Assembly: GCF_042649585.1 (NCBI RefSeq)
Contig: NZ_JBHRZM010000009.1
Span: 358,048-422,047 of the forward strand
Length of the DNA: 64,000 nucleotides
Source of the DNA: Helicobacter_F equorum
Lineage (GTDB): Bacteria > Campylobacterota > Campylobacteria > Campylobacterales > Helicobacteraceae
Direction of reading: 5' to 3'
Shown in pieces: positions 54,484 to 63,995 of the stretch. Every line of letters begins with the position of its first letter. Within the stretch, counting starts at the first letter, position 1. The position numbers were made by a program, and so were the translations under genes. The notes under the pieces were generated by a model. It saw only the letters and a list, made by a program, of their open reading frames with translations, made no database searches and was not told the DNA's origin.

Positions 54484-56317
54484 GACTATATTCGCTATAT
54501 CCGCTGTTTAGGTAGCTTTTGAGATTATGAAGCACACTCTCCCATTTTCCCATATCGCTTTGCACAAAACCCAAAATATTTTCATACCACACACTATCTA
54601 TACCTTTATCATACCGCCAATCAAAGCGTTTATTCAGTAATACAAGTGTGCTTTTGCCAAGACTTGCAGATAAATGCGCAAGTGCGGTATCAATCGTAAT
54701 GATTACATCTAGTTTTTCTAAGATTTTGCGTGTTTGCAAAAAATCTTGCATTTCTTCTTTGCAATCATGCACCCCAAATTCTTCACACAATGCGCGTTCA
54801 ATCCCATTATAATTGACGCTATAAATTTGTGTTTTTGAATCTTTGGGAAAAACTTCTCGTAACATTGTCAAAAGTGCTTTAGGATCGATATTTTTTAGTT
54901 CTACTTCAGCGAAATTTGAATCTGTATGAAAGCAAATACCAATTTTTAGGATATTGGGCTTCATACCATAGATTTCTTGTATATCACCTCGCACAAGTGC
55001 GCGTTTAATGATGTTTTGATAGACAAGATAGCGTTGTTGTTCTTTGATTTGTTGTTTTGTATGTATGCCAAGCGCTAAGGGAAGTGAAAGCAGTGAAATA
55101 CTCACATCAAAGGATTCTGCATCTAGGATTTGTGTGTGAATTGTGAGATTGGGAATATGCTCAAGGGCATCGCCAAAGAGATTTTTTAGCGGTTCTTGGA
55201 CGCAAAAAATGACTTCTTTGGCAATTTGAGTAAGTATAGGGATAAAACGCCCAAACATTATGCAATCCCCAAAACCTTGCTCATAATGCACAAGCACTCT
55301 TTTATGGTGTAGATTCTGTGTGTCTTCACAGCCCTTATTCCATAAATGTGGAAGATTGATAGGAAGCATATTATCAAATTTTTTGCGCATTTCATATACG
55401 CCAAAACCTTCAGTAAAATGATGATTTTTTAGTAAAAAATGCGCATAATTGATAGTATATTCCACTCTTTGAGGATCTAACTCTATAGCACGCAAATAAT
55501 AATGTTTGGTTTCATCAAAGTCTGCGTTGAGGTAGTTTAGGGCATTGGCATAGTTAAATAAAAACACACTTTCATTTTCAAAGACAGGATAAAGCTCTCT
55601 AAATATTTCAAGCGCTTGTGTAAAAAATCCTAGTTTAATGTAGGTATTGGCGAGATTCACACCGGCTTGGAGAAATCCTCTTTTGTACGCCATTTCATAA
55701 AGTTCTATCGCTTCAGGAAAACGCGCCAAGGTAACTTGAGCATTTGCAAGATTAAACATTGCCCCCAAATCATTAGGATCTAAGCGTAATGATATGACAT
55801 AATGTTCTATCGAGCTTAGTGGATCTCCCGCATCCACATAGGCTTTTGCTAGATTAAAATGTAAGGTGGGATTTTCGTTTAAAACCGGAATAGATTCTAA
55901 GGCCTGGTGTAAAATTGTGATAGCTTCTTGGGGATTATTATCGCGTCGATAGGCTTCCGCAAGATTAAGCCATAAACCCTCACAAAGACGCAATATTTGG
56001 CGTAGTGTCGTATGCAGCGGATCTTGTATGTCTTGTGTAGAAGATTCATCATATTTGTGTAGCACTTGTACTTGCAAACTTTTTAGTCTCTCGCGCGCAA
56101 GGTGTAGCCCCTCTGCGAGATATTCGATAGCTCTAGCATATTCTTTGAGTTCTATCATCGTTATCCCTGCAAGATTCCAAGTATCTATATCAAAGTGATC
56201 AAGTGTGAGAATCTCCACACACAATCCCACGCATTGACTATAATTTTTATCAGCAAACGCTTGTGCACAAAGTTGCTTTTTAGCCACTATATCTGTTGTT
56301 TTGTCGTATTCTTGCAT
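54467..56317 (-). CDS. TPR protein fused to a glycosyltransferase-like domain
   Basis: 616 residues. Residues 1-300 are tetratricopeptide repeats (about eight; for example LDIDTWNLAGITMIELKEYA and NPTLHFNLAKAYVDAGDPLS). From about 325 a GT-B fold resembling family 9/41 follows: LVHYEQGFGDCIMFGRFIPI, and near the end VIITIDTALAHLSASLGKST, the nucleotide-sugar/donor signature. Such proteins glycosylate proteins or lipids; the target is unknown. ATG with AAGGAT upstream. No signal peptide, so cytoplasmic. Overlaps magIII downstream. Confidence 0.82.
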   Translation of the reverse strand: MQEYDKTTDIVAKKQLCAQAFADKNYSQCVGLCVEILTLDHFDIDTWNLAGITMIELKEYARAIEYLAEGLHLARERLKSLQVQVLHKYDESSTQDIQDPLHTTLRQILRLCEGLWLNLAEAYRRDNNPQEAITILHQALESIPVLNENPTLHFNLAKAYVDAGDPLSSIEHYVISLRLDPNDLGAMFNLANAQVTLARFPEAIELYEMAYKRGFLQAGVNLANTYIKLGFFTQALEIFRELYPVFENESVFLFNYANALNYLNADFDETKHYYLRAIELDPQRVEYTINYAHFLLKNHHFTEGFGVYEMRKKFDNMLPINLPHLWNKGCEDTQNLHHKRVLVHYEQGFGDCIMFGRFIPILTQIAKEVIFCVQEPLKNLFGDALEHIPNLTIHTQILDAESFDVSISLLSLPLALGIHTKQQIKEQQRYLVYQNIIKRALVRGDIQEIYGMKPNILKIGICFHTDSNFAEVELKNIDPKALLTMLREVFPKDSKTQIYSVNYNGIERALCEEFGVHDCKEEMQDFLQTRKILEKLDVIITIDTALAHLSASLGKSTLVLLNKRFDWRYDKGIDSVWYENILGFVQSDMGKWESVLHNLKSYLNSGYSEYSHDMLN

Positions 56318-56386
56318 AATCCTTGCCTATTAGAATCTTAGAGTATTTCAAACCATCTCAAAGCAAAAGACACTCCAAAAATTTGC

Positions 56387-56392
56387 TATAAT
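56387..56392 (+). promoter_or_regulatory. -10 box of mnmG
   Basis: TATAAT about 40-50 bases before the mnmG start, within GCTATAATGCC. Confidence 0.5.
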
Positions 56393-56435
56393 GCCACCCT
56401 TATCTTAAAATCATCACAATATAATGGAAATTATC

Positions 56436-58331
56436 ATGGAAAATACTTTTGATGTGATTGTCGTGGGCGGAGGACACGCTGGATTAGAGGCAGCAATTGC
56501 GAGTGCAAAAATGGGTGCAAAAACGCATCTTTTTACAATTTTAATCCAAAATATTGCTCTTGCTAGTTGTAATCCTGCAGTGGGAGGATTAGGCAAGGGG
56601 CATTTAGTCAAGGAAATAGATGCACTTGGTGGTGTCATGGGGCAAATTACGGATTTGTGTGGATTGCAATTTCGCACTCTTAATGCCTCCAAAGGACCAG
56701 CTGTGCGTGGCACACGCGCACAAATTGATATGGATATGTATCCTATCATTGCAAAAAGATTTGCACTCAATACCCCAAATCTTACACTCTCTCAAGAACT
56801 TATTACGGATTTGTTGTTGCAACAAGATTCAAATGGAAGCTTTGGAGTCATAGGAGTCAAAAGCAATCTCAACAAAGAATACAAAGCAAAATGTGTTATT
56901 CTCACTACAGGCACATTTTTAAACGGGCTTATTCATGTGGGTGAAACCAAACTAGAAAATGGGCGTTTTGGTGAGCTTAGTGCGCGCACATTATGCAATT
57001 CATTTCGTCAAATGGGCTTAGAAGTGGGGCGGTTAAAAACAGGGACTTGTGCGAGGATTGATGGGCGTAGCATTGATTTTAGTAATCTTGAAAAACACAA
57101 TGGTGATGAGAATCCGCCACATTTTAGTGCACGAACTAAGGATTTTAATCCCATACAGATTCCGTGTTTTGTAACATACACCAATCAAAAAACACATGAA
57201 GTTATCCGCCAAAACTTTTATCGAGCACCACTTTTTACCGGACAGATTCAAGGAGTGGGACCAAGATATTGCCCTAGTATCGAAGATAAGGTAAATCGTT
57301 TCGCACACAAAGAGCGACATCAATTATTTTTGGAGCCACAAACACGCGATTGTGTAGAATACTACGTCAATGGACTAACAACTTCACTTCCAGTGGAGGT
57401 ACAAGAGGCGATGATTCATTCTATCGAGGGATTAGAAAATGCCAAAATCACGCGCTATGGTTATGCTATAGAGTATGATTATATACAACCTACTGAATTG
57501 TATCATACACTTGAATGCAAAAAATGCACAAACTTGTATCTAGCAGGGCAGATTAATGGCACTACAGGTTATGAAGAGGCGGCAGCACAGGGTATTATGG
57601 CAGGGATTAATGCTACATTACGCATTCAAGGCAAGGAACCATTTATCTTACAACGCAGTCTTGCTTATATCGGTGTGATGATTGATGATCTTGTAACAAA
57701 AGGCACTAATGAGCCTTATAGGGTTTTTACTTCCAGGGCAGAGTATCGATTGTTGTTGCGAGAAGACAATGCGTATTTGCGCTTAGGGGAATATGGCTAT
57801 GAGTTTGGCTTACTCACACAAGATGAATACGATAAGATTCTAAAAGATAAGCAAGACATTGTTAGGATACTAGAGTTTCTTACACATAATTTTATTACGC
57901 CTAGCAAGGTAAATAAAGAACTCTTAGATTCATTAGGATTAAAGGGCATTGGCGATAAAGCTTCACTCTTACAGCTTCTTGGTATCAATGAGATAAATTC
58001 TCAAGCCCTTGAGGGACTTTGCAAACATTTTGGATTGGATCTTACAGATGTAAGTTTGCAAGCCAAAGAACAGGCATGTATAGAATCTAAATATGCAAAC
58101 TATATCACTAAGCAACAAGATTCTATTAATAATATGGAGCAAATGCTACAAGTTGAGATTCCAAAAAACTTCGAATTTGACACAATCCCAGGGCTTAGTC
58201 TTGAAGTGATTGAAAAGCTAAAAAAATTTAATCCAAAATCTCTTTTTGAAGCAAGTGAAATTAGTGGTATTACGCCCGCTAGTCTTGATGTATTGCATTT
58301 ATATATTCATTTGCACACCAAAAAGGGGTAA
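56436..58331 (+). CDS. mnmG: tRNA uridine-5-carboxymethylaminomethyl synthesis enzyme MnmG (GidA)
   Basis: About 631 residues. FAD motif VVGGGHAGLEAA at the N terminus; NASKGPAVRGTRAQIDM, QINGTTGYEEAAAQG (FAD) and RVFTSRAEYRLLLR are GidA signatures. With MnmE it modifies U34 of several tRNAs. An in-frame ATG lies four codons upstream (56424). The one at 56436 (MENTFDVIV) has TGGAAA at good distance and fits the family start; neither is proven. Convergent with mqo. Confidence 0.95.
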   Translation: MENTFDVIVVGGGHAGLEAAIASAKMGAKTHLFTILIQNIALASCNPAVGGLGKGHLVKEIDALGGVMGQITDLCGLQFRTLNASKGPAVRGTRAQIDMDMYPIIAKRFALNTPNLTLSQELITDLLLQQDSNGSFGVIGVKSNLNKEYKAKCVILTTGTFLNGLIHVGETKLENGRFGELSARTLCNSFRQMGLEVGRLKTGTCARIDGRSIDFSNLEKHNGDENPPHFSARTKDFNPIQIPCFVTYTNQKTHEVIRQNFYRAPLFTGQIQGVGPRYCPSIEDKVNRFAHKERHQLFLEPQTRDCVEYYVNGLTTSLPVEVQEAMIHSIEGLENAKITRYGYAIEYDYIQPTELYHTLECKKCTNLYLAGQINGTTGYEEAAAQGIMAGINATLRIQGKEPFILQRSLAYIGVMIDDLVTKGTNEPYRVFTSRAEYRLLLREDNAYLRLGEYGYEFGLLTQDEYDKILKDKQDIVRILEFLTHNFITPSKVNKELLDSLGLKGIGDKASLLQLLGINEINSQALEGLCKHFGLDLTDVSLQAKEQACIESKYANYITKQQDSINNMEQMLQVEIPKNFEFDTIPGLSLEVIEKLKKFNPKSLFEASEISGITPASLDVLHLYIHLHTKKG

Positions 58332-58353
58332 GCACAAGAGGCATAATACACGC

Positions 58354-58379
58354 TTTACAGAGGTTTAAATCTCTGTAAA
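58354..58379. terminator. Hairpin between convergent mnmG and mqo
   Basis: TTTACAGAG (58354-58362) pairs perfectly with CTCTGTAAA (58371-58379) across an 8-base loop. It overlaps the mqo stop. TTT/AAA flanks on both sides make it a possible bidirectional terminator, though the T tails are short. Confidence 0.5.
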
Positions 58380-59843
58380 AGGCATTTGTAGGGCTTGTGC
58401 AGTTTTTGATCGTTGAGTATTGAACGCAGCGATATTTTGCTCAAGCGTGTTTTTGTAAGAAGGAATCATTTCTTTGAGTTTGTCATAGTTTTTGTTTATT
58501 TGCGTTAAAAAGCATTTTTCTAGCAATTCAAGAATAACATCAACAGAGATAGAAGCCCCAGGTGAAGCTCCAAGCACTGCTGCTAGAGATTTATCAGCAG
58601 AGACAACAACTTCAGTCCCAAACTCTAAGAAACCTCTACCCTGTGGATTTTTTTTGATAATTTGCACCCTTTGCCCTGCAAGTTTTAGATCCCAATCTTC
58701 TTCTTTTGCACTTGGCATATAAAACTCTAATTTTTCCACACGCCCTTTTTTGCTCAAAAAGACTTGACGCACAAGGTATGCAGTAAGTGGAATATTATCA
58801 ATCCCAGCTTGTAGCATAGGTATGATGTTATTCCATCGTGCAGAGAGTGGGAAATCTAAAAGGCTACCACTTTTTAAGAATCTCGTGTTAAAACCAGCAT
58901 AAGGTCCAAACATTAACTCTTTTTTGCCATCAATAATTCTTGAATCTAAATGAGGAACAGACATAGGTGGATCGCCTACAGAAGCTTTACCATAGACTTT
59001 TGTAGCGTGTTTATCAATAAGATCTTTGTTGTTACACATAAGCCATAAACCGCTTACAGGAAATCCTCCATAACCGCGCCCTTCAGGTATCCTGCTTTTT
59101 TGAAGTAGTGGGAATGCACCACCACCAGCGCCCAAAAAGACAAAATCCGCTTGGACTTTTTTGCGTATATCATTTTTTGTATCAGTGATTTGTAATTCCC
59201 AGCCTTTAGAGCTTCGATTAAGGTCTGTTACTTTGTGTGAGAGGAAAATGTCTATCCCATCTTGTTTTGCAAGATTGTTTTTGAGTTGGGTTACGATGGC
59301 ACCAAAATTTACATCACTACCGCTATCTATAAATGTTGCTGCAACAGATTGATTAGGATCTCGACCTTGCATGACAAGTGGCACCCATTGTGCGATTTGG
59401 TCTTTGTCTTGGGAGAAAAGCATATTTTTATAAAATGGAGATCGACGCAAGGCTTCAAATCTATCTTTGAGAAATATAACATTAGAATCTGCTACAAAGC
59501 TTAAGTGTGGCAGTGGATTAATAAAGCTTTTTGGTGTATCAAGAAGGTTTTTTTTGACACAATATGCCCAAAATTCCTTGCTAAGTTCAAATTGTTGATT
59601 AATTTTTAGGGCTTTTGTGATATTAATTGAGCCATCTTTTTGGCGTGGTGTGTAATTAAGTTCACATAAGGCTTGATGTCCGGTTCCAGCATTATTCCAC
59701 GCCATACTGCTTTCTAGTCCCACGTCATCAAGCATTTCATAGATATGTATTTGTAGTGATGGTTGCAGTTCTTTGAGGATTGTAGCGAGAGTAAAACTCA
59801 TAATCCCACCACCAATTAGTGCTATTTGAGTTTGTTCATTCAT
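58365..59843 (-). CDS. mqo: Malate:quinone oxidoreductase
   Basis: A 492-residue FAD-dependent peripheral membrane enzyme that oxidises malate and reduces quinone, replacing NAD malate dehydrogenase in the TCA cycle. ALIGGGIMSFTLATIL (FAD motif), SSMAWNNAGTGHQALCELNY, FLGAGGGAFPLLQKSRIPEG and VLGASPGASISVDVILELLE are classic Mqo segments; the length fits. ATG with GGAGATAACC upstream. Single gene. Confidence 0.95.
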   Translation of the reverse strand: MNEQTQIALIGGGIMSFTLATILKELQPSLQIHIYEMLDDVGLESSMAWNNAGTGHQALCELNYTPRQKDGSINITKALKINQQFELSKEFWAYCVKKNLLDTPKSFINPLPHLSFVADSNVIFLKDRFEALRRSPFYKNMLFSQDKDQIAQWVPLVMQGRDPNQSVAATFIDSGSDVNFGAIVTQLKNNLAKQDGIDIFLSHKVTDLNRSSKGWELQITDTKNDIRKKVQADFVFLGAGGGAFPLLQKSRIPEGRGYGGFPVSGLWLMCNNKDLIDKHATKVYGKASVGDPPMSVPHLDSRIIDGKKELMFGPYAGFNTRFLKSGSLLDFPLSARWNNIIPMLQAGIDNIPLTAYLVRQVFLSKKGRVEKLEFYMPSAKEEDWDLKLAGQRVQIIKKNPQGRGFLEFGTEVVVSADKSLAAVLGASPGASISVDVILELLEKCFLTQINKNYDKLKEMIPSYKNTLEQNIAAFNTQRSKTAQALQMPFTEI

Positions 59844-59963
59844 TGGTTATCTCCATGATTGTTGTATATAACTGAAATTTATACTAAAGATCATTTATTT
59901 TAGGTTAATACACTCTAATTTTATTATGCGATATTTACAAAAAGTAAAAATCAAACATAAGGA

Positions 59964-60755
59964 TTAGGGATTCTGTTCAATTAATATCAGAAAAAGTTTG
60001 TATAGGCTCGCACAAAGTGAGAAAACATAAATTCCAATAAGTGCGTATCGGTGATTTGTAAGGCTTGTAAGATCGATAAGCTTATTACCAATGGCAACAC
60101 CAATCATCGCACAAATACCTACAATCAGTCCCTTATGCCAATCAATAAGATCTTGATTATAGAGTGAAAGTGATCCAGATATGGATGCAAAGACAATAAA
60201 AAAAAGAGCAATAGGCACAACTTTTTTAGAATCTAGCCCAAGAAAATAGGCAAGAAGTGGTCCTATAATCAACCCACCACCGATACCAAGTGAAATTGCA
60301 AATATACCTGTTATCGCCCCTACACCAACCATTACAAGCTTTTGTTGATTAGGATCCTTGATAGGAGGATTAGAATTGGCAGTGGTTTTAGTATTAAAAA
60401 TATATTTTTTGACACTCACAAGGGTAAGAAGAATAAATAATATCAATAAAATCGTGCTATGTATATTGGTAACAATAATTCCACTAAAGCTTGCACCAAT
60501 AAGTCCCCCAAGTCCTACATAGAATCCAGCACGCAAGTCAAGTTTTTTATGCCAAATATTAAGGATACTCCCAAAAACCGATGAAAAAATCATTTGCACA
60601 ATAGAAGTGCCTATGGCGTATTCCATACTAATACCAAAACATAACAGGCAAGGCACGATAATCACACCCCCACCGATACCAAAAAAACCAGCAGCAATGC
60701 CACTAATAAAACCAATAAGGGCAAATATTCCCTCTTGTATTATGGGATCTAGCAC
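59964..60755 (-). CDS. TauE/SafE-family anion exporter
   Basis: About 263 residues in eight membrane helices arranged as two halves. Each half starts with the family glycine motif: GIAAGFFGIGGGVIIVPCLL and GAITGIFAISLGIGGGLIIGP. Members move sulfite, organosulfonates or sulfoacetate; the substrate is unknown here. The GTG at 60755 has AAGGAGAG upstream and is chosen over a frame start at 60803 that adds a charged stretch. Confidence 0.82.
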   Translation of the reverse strand: MLDPIIQEGIFALIGFISGIAAGFFGIGGGVIIVPCLLCFGISMEYAIGTSIVQMIFSSVFGSILNIWHKKLDLRAGFYVGLGGLIGASFSGIIVTNIHSTILLILFILLTLVSVKKYIFNTKTTANSNPPIKDPNQQKLVMVGVGAITGIFAISLGIGGGLIIGPLLAYFLGLDSKKVVPIALFFIVFASISGSLSLYNQDLIDWHKGLIVGICAMIGVAIGNKLIDLTSLTNHRYALIGIYVFSLCASLYKLFLILIEQNP

Positions 60756-60891
60756 AATCTCTCCTTGTGGTAAGCTTTTAAAGCGTGGATAGTAGCACAC
60801 CAATCCTTAGTCTGTAGCAATTTTTGAGATCTTTTGGAGAGGTATTAAAGTAGTGGTGGATTAAAAATCTCTCTTGTCAGTCGATTTATGC

Positions 60892-60897
60892 TATACT
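60892..60897 (+). promoter_or_regulatory. -10-like box of the J-domain gene
   Basis: TATACT within GCTATACTTGAG, 85 bases before the ATG at 60983. Confidence 0.35.
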
Positions 60898-60982
60898 TGA
60901 GCCCAAAAAGCAAAGGTGGAATTTTGTTTGCTTTTGTTTGTAGTTGGAATCAGGGTAATTTTGGAATCTAGAGAGTTATGGA

Positions 60983-61798
60983 ATGTATGTAGCACTAAAT
61001 GAGAAATATATTCAAATCACTGTTGAAGATGATAATGTTTTTTTACATAAAGCAATCGCATATGCGGAGAAGTATTTTTCTAAAAGTTATAGACTTTCAC
61101 GCACAGTGCTTATTTTAGATGATGGTGAGAGATTCAAAAAAGATTATTTGATTAATTGGGCATATCATGCGTGTTTGCAAAATGATCAAAATAACCAAAC
61201 CACAAACCGAGAAATGCAAGACTTAGAATACCTGCTTGATTTTACATATTTGCCTATTCGTATCAAGATTGTGGGCAAAAATTCTCTCTTGGAGCGGGTA
61301 AAGATTTCGTTGCGCATTATTAATGGTGTGCGCGTAATGCTTAAAATGAGTAAGTCTAATGCAACGGCAAAGCGCTATATTGCTACGTTGTTTGATGAAT
61401 ATTACTTGGGTTGTGATCGTGATGAGATTTATTTGGATAGCACAAAGCCATATTTTTGGGATAGTATCATTAATCTTGTAAGCTTTAAAGTGATTCATAA
61501 TGTTATTTTGGATTTTGATTATGAGAGCTTTAAAAATCGTGGTGGTATGGGTGGTTTTGGCGATAGTTTTCTTACAGATAAAGAACGAGAATTGCGCTAT
61601 AGTTATATGATTTTAGAATCTCATTATCAAGATGATTTTGAGGTTGTTAAAAAGCGTTATTTGCAACTTGCCAAAGAATATCACCCTGACAATGTTTTTG
61701 GGCAAGATTCTGAAGTGATTGAGAGTTATAGTGAGCGTTTTAGAACTATACAAGAGGCGTATGAAAAGATTCGCAATACTTTGAGGATAGCTTCATAA
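60983..61798 (+). CDS. Protein with C-terminal J domain
   Basis: 271 residues. The first 200 are unrecognised (MYVALNEKYIQITVEDDN; no membrane helix or signal). The last 65 form a J domain with the HPD motif (QLAKEYHPDNVFGQDS), which would stimulate a DnaK/Hsp70 ATPase. There is no Gly/Phe region or zinc domain, so it is a type III J protein with a specific client. Placement between a transporter and the convergent LTA-synthase-like gene gives no functional clue. Confidence 0.8.
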   Translation: MYVALNEKYIQITVEDDNVFLHKAIAYAEKYFSKSYRLSRTVLILDDGERFKKDYLINWAYHACLQNDQNNQTTNREMQDLEYLLDFTYLPIRIKIVGKNSLLERVKISLRIINGVRVMLKMSKSNATAKRYIATLFDEYYLGCDRDEIYLDSTKPYFWDSIINLVSFKVIHNVILDFDYESFKNRGGMGGFGDSFLTDKERELRYSYMILESHYQDDFEVVKKRYLQLAKEYHPDNVFGQDSEVIESYSERFRTIQEAYEKIRNTLRIAS

Positions 61799-61835
61799 AG
61801 CTTAGTATCGATACCAAGAGTTGTGTGCTTAGACC

Positions 61836-63995
61836 TTAATCTAAGCGCTCTTTGTTCATTGTTTTTGTGTGTTCTCCATAGATTCTATAATTAATCTGCC
61901 ACCAAGAAAGCTTAGTGTAATTTTGTATGAATTGTTTTTTAGATTCTGGGATTATAAAACTTTCTTGAGGTATGATAATACCATTTTTTGTGATGTATCT
62001 AAATCCTGTATCCAATCCAAGTGGATATATACCATCTTTGTCAATCCATACTGCTTCATTATATGCAAATACATATGTATCCTTGGCTTTTGTATCAAAG
62101 AGATTTCTTCCTCCAAGCGAAAGAAAATCATATTCTTGGAGGCTTAGAGCATAGAGTGTAGGAAATATATCTTTATGTGATCCTAGAGTATCTGGATTAA
62201 AATCTAAATCCTTAGCAATAGTTGTAGGGATATAGAGATAAAATGGTACAGAATGATCAAGTGCAATATTTGCACCTTGTTTCATATCACGACACAGATG
62301 ATCACCACTTGCCCCAATGATGACATTATCTTTGAGCATAGGATTGTGTCGTATAGTACTCACAAAGTTTCCAAAGGCATCACTTGCGTATGTGAAGGCT
62401 TCTGCGGCAAGATATACCCTTTGTGGATCTTTGGAAGTAAAAAGTGGCATTACAGAATCTAGTGCATATTTTGGTGTCTTAAAGCTTTTTGGTGTCGCAA
62501 ATGGAGGGTGATTGGAAATTGTGAGTATTATAAAAAAAGTAGGCTTCTTTGTTTCCAAAAGAATCTCTGTAGCAAGAGCAAAAGCATATTCATCAGCATT
62601 ACCAAATGCCCAAGCATTAGCTTTACTTTGTGGATAGTGTTGTGCGATATAACTACTATCATAGATAGCATCTGCACCTAAGGTCATAAGATAATCCCCA
62701 AGGTTATACCAATTTTGATTACCAGAAGTGATAAAGACAACATCATATCCTGCTTGTTTATACACATCAATAGGTGTAAGTGGAAGTTTGGTGTTTTTGG
62801 CGGTGCTAAGGGAGATTGTAGAATGCGGTGCTATAGGCAATAATAACCCAAATGATGCAGCAGTATGATTCCCACCTGATAAAAACTTTGTAAAGACAAA
62901 ATCATTTTGTCCCTTATGTTTAGACATACCACTCTCAAAATATGGACGAAAACCTCCAAGCATATCAAAATGCTCCGCATTATCCAATGCTAACATATTG
63001 AGTGCAAAACTCTCCATTAAAACTGCGACAACATGTGGAGAAGTCTTTGATAAATGCGTAGAATGCATATGAGAATCTTGTGTAGATTGTGTGGCGGGTG
63101 TTAGGGTTTGTGTGAGAGTGAGTGAATCTAAAGGTTTAGTTACTCCTTGTGTATGCGTAAAAAAGATAGGAAATGTTTCTTGTTGCAGTGTAATCCCTTC
63201 TGAAAGTGTCACAGGCTCAAAATGCACAGCATTGTTATAATGCACATATGCGTAATGCAAGGCTAAAATTGGGTTTATAATAAGGTGGTTTAGGCTTTGG
63301 TGTTGGGTTGTGTTGATGGTGTTTTCTTTGAGTGGTTGTGTCCCCACAGACCCTCTAATCCCAAAAATTACAACAAGAAGCGTAAAGATATGTAATAATA
63401 TAAGTGTGCGGATATGCAATGTTGGTATTGTAAGGTTTATAATCTTTTTACTTATCTTTACACAAATAAAGCTATATAACACACAAGCAAGTAAAATAAG
63501 TATTACAGGATAGTCTTGCCATATAATTTTTAAGATCGCTAATGTATCATCATCTTTGATACCAAAAATGAAGACATCAATTTTTGTATGATATGTCTTG
63601 TAATAATAAAAATTCCCAATAGCACTAAAACATACAAGGAAACTAATAAGTGCGATATAACTTAAGACAATTGTATGTCCTATACCCCCCCCCTTAGTAG
63701 TATAAGCAGTATTGTGTGTAGAATATTTTGTTTTTACAAACACTAAAGCTTGTAAAATATATACAAGAAGCAAAAGAGCTGCAATACCCATACAGACTAT
63801 GCGAAAATCAAGCCTACTACCCATTTCATGCATAATCCATAGATCTTGCGTCAAAGCTTGTGGGACAAAGACTACTTGCATGACTGCACGCATAGTCAAA
63901 AAGCTAAGCATATAAACACAAACAAGACCCCAACCCACAATAACTACATTGCTTCCTTGTAAGTTCTTGTGTGTGCTAGTTTTCATTGCACACAT
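61836..63995 (-). CDS. Phase-variable LTA-synthase-like sulfatase-domain membrane protein, in frame (ON)
   Basis: 719 residues. Five N-terminal membrane helices are followed by a periplasmic sulfatase-fold domain: HVVAVLMESFALNML (nucleophile region), GGNHTAASFG, DVVFITSGNQNWY, ILTISNHPPFATP and VIIGASGDHL (metal ligands). Family members transfer glycerol phosphate or phosphoethanolamine to surface polymers; a Gram-negative member more likely decorates glycans or lipid A. A G9 tract (63685-63693) between helices 2 and 3 encodes KGGGIG in frame, so the gene is ON at this length. The start may be M1 or M4; the upstream region is outside the window. Confidence 0.85.
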   Translation of the reverse strand: MCAMKTSTHKNLQGSNVVIVGWGLVCVYMLSFLTMRAVMQVVFVPQALTQDLWIMHEMGSRLDFRIVCMGIAALLLLVYILQALVFVKTKYSTHNTAYTTKGGGIGHTIVLSYIALISFLVCFSAIGNFYYYKTYHTKIDVFIFGIKDDDTLAILKIIWQDYPVILILLACVLYSFICVKISKKIINLTIPTLHIRTLILLHIFTLLVVIFGIRGSVGTQPLKENTINTTQHQSLNHLIINPILALHYAYVHYNNAVHFEPVTLSEGITLQQETFPIFFTHTQGVTKPLDSLTLTQTLTPATQSTQDSHMHSTHLSKTSPHVVAVLMESFALNMLALDNAEHFDMLGGFRPYFESGMSKHKGQNDFVFTKFLSGGNHTAASFGLLLPIAPHSTISLSTAKNTKLPLTPIDVYKQAGYDVVFITSGNQNWYNLGDYLMTLGADAIYDSSYIAQHYPQSKANAWAFGNADEYAFALATEILLETKKPTFFIILTISNHPPFATPKSFKTPKYALDSVMPLFTSKDPQRVYLAAEAFTYASDAFGNFVSTIRHNPMLKDNVIIGASGDHLCRDMKQGANIALDHSVPFYLYIPTTIAKDLDFNPDTLGSHKDIFPTLYALSLQEYDFLSLGGRNLFDTKAKDTYVFAYNEAVWIDKDGIYPLGLDTGFRYITKNGIIIPQESFIIPESKKQFIQNYTKLSWWQINYRIYGEHTKTMNKERLD
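63685..63693. repeat. C9 homopolymer (G9 in LTA-synthase-like gene, ON)
   Basis: Nine C on the plus strand, about 100 codons from the start of the gene. Any change other than by three would truncate the protein before its catalytic domain. Confidence 0.95.
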
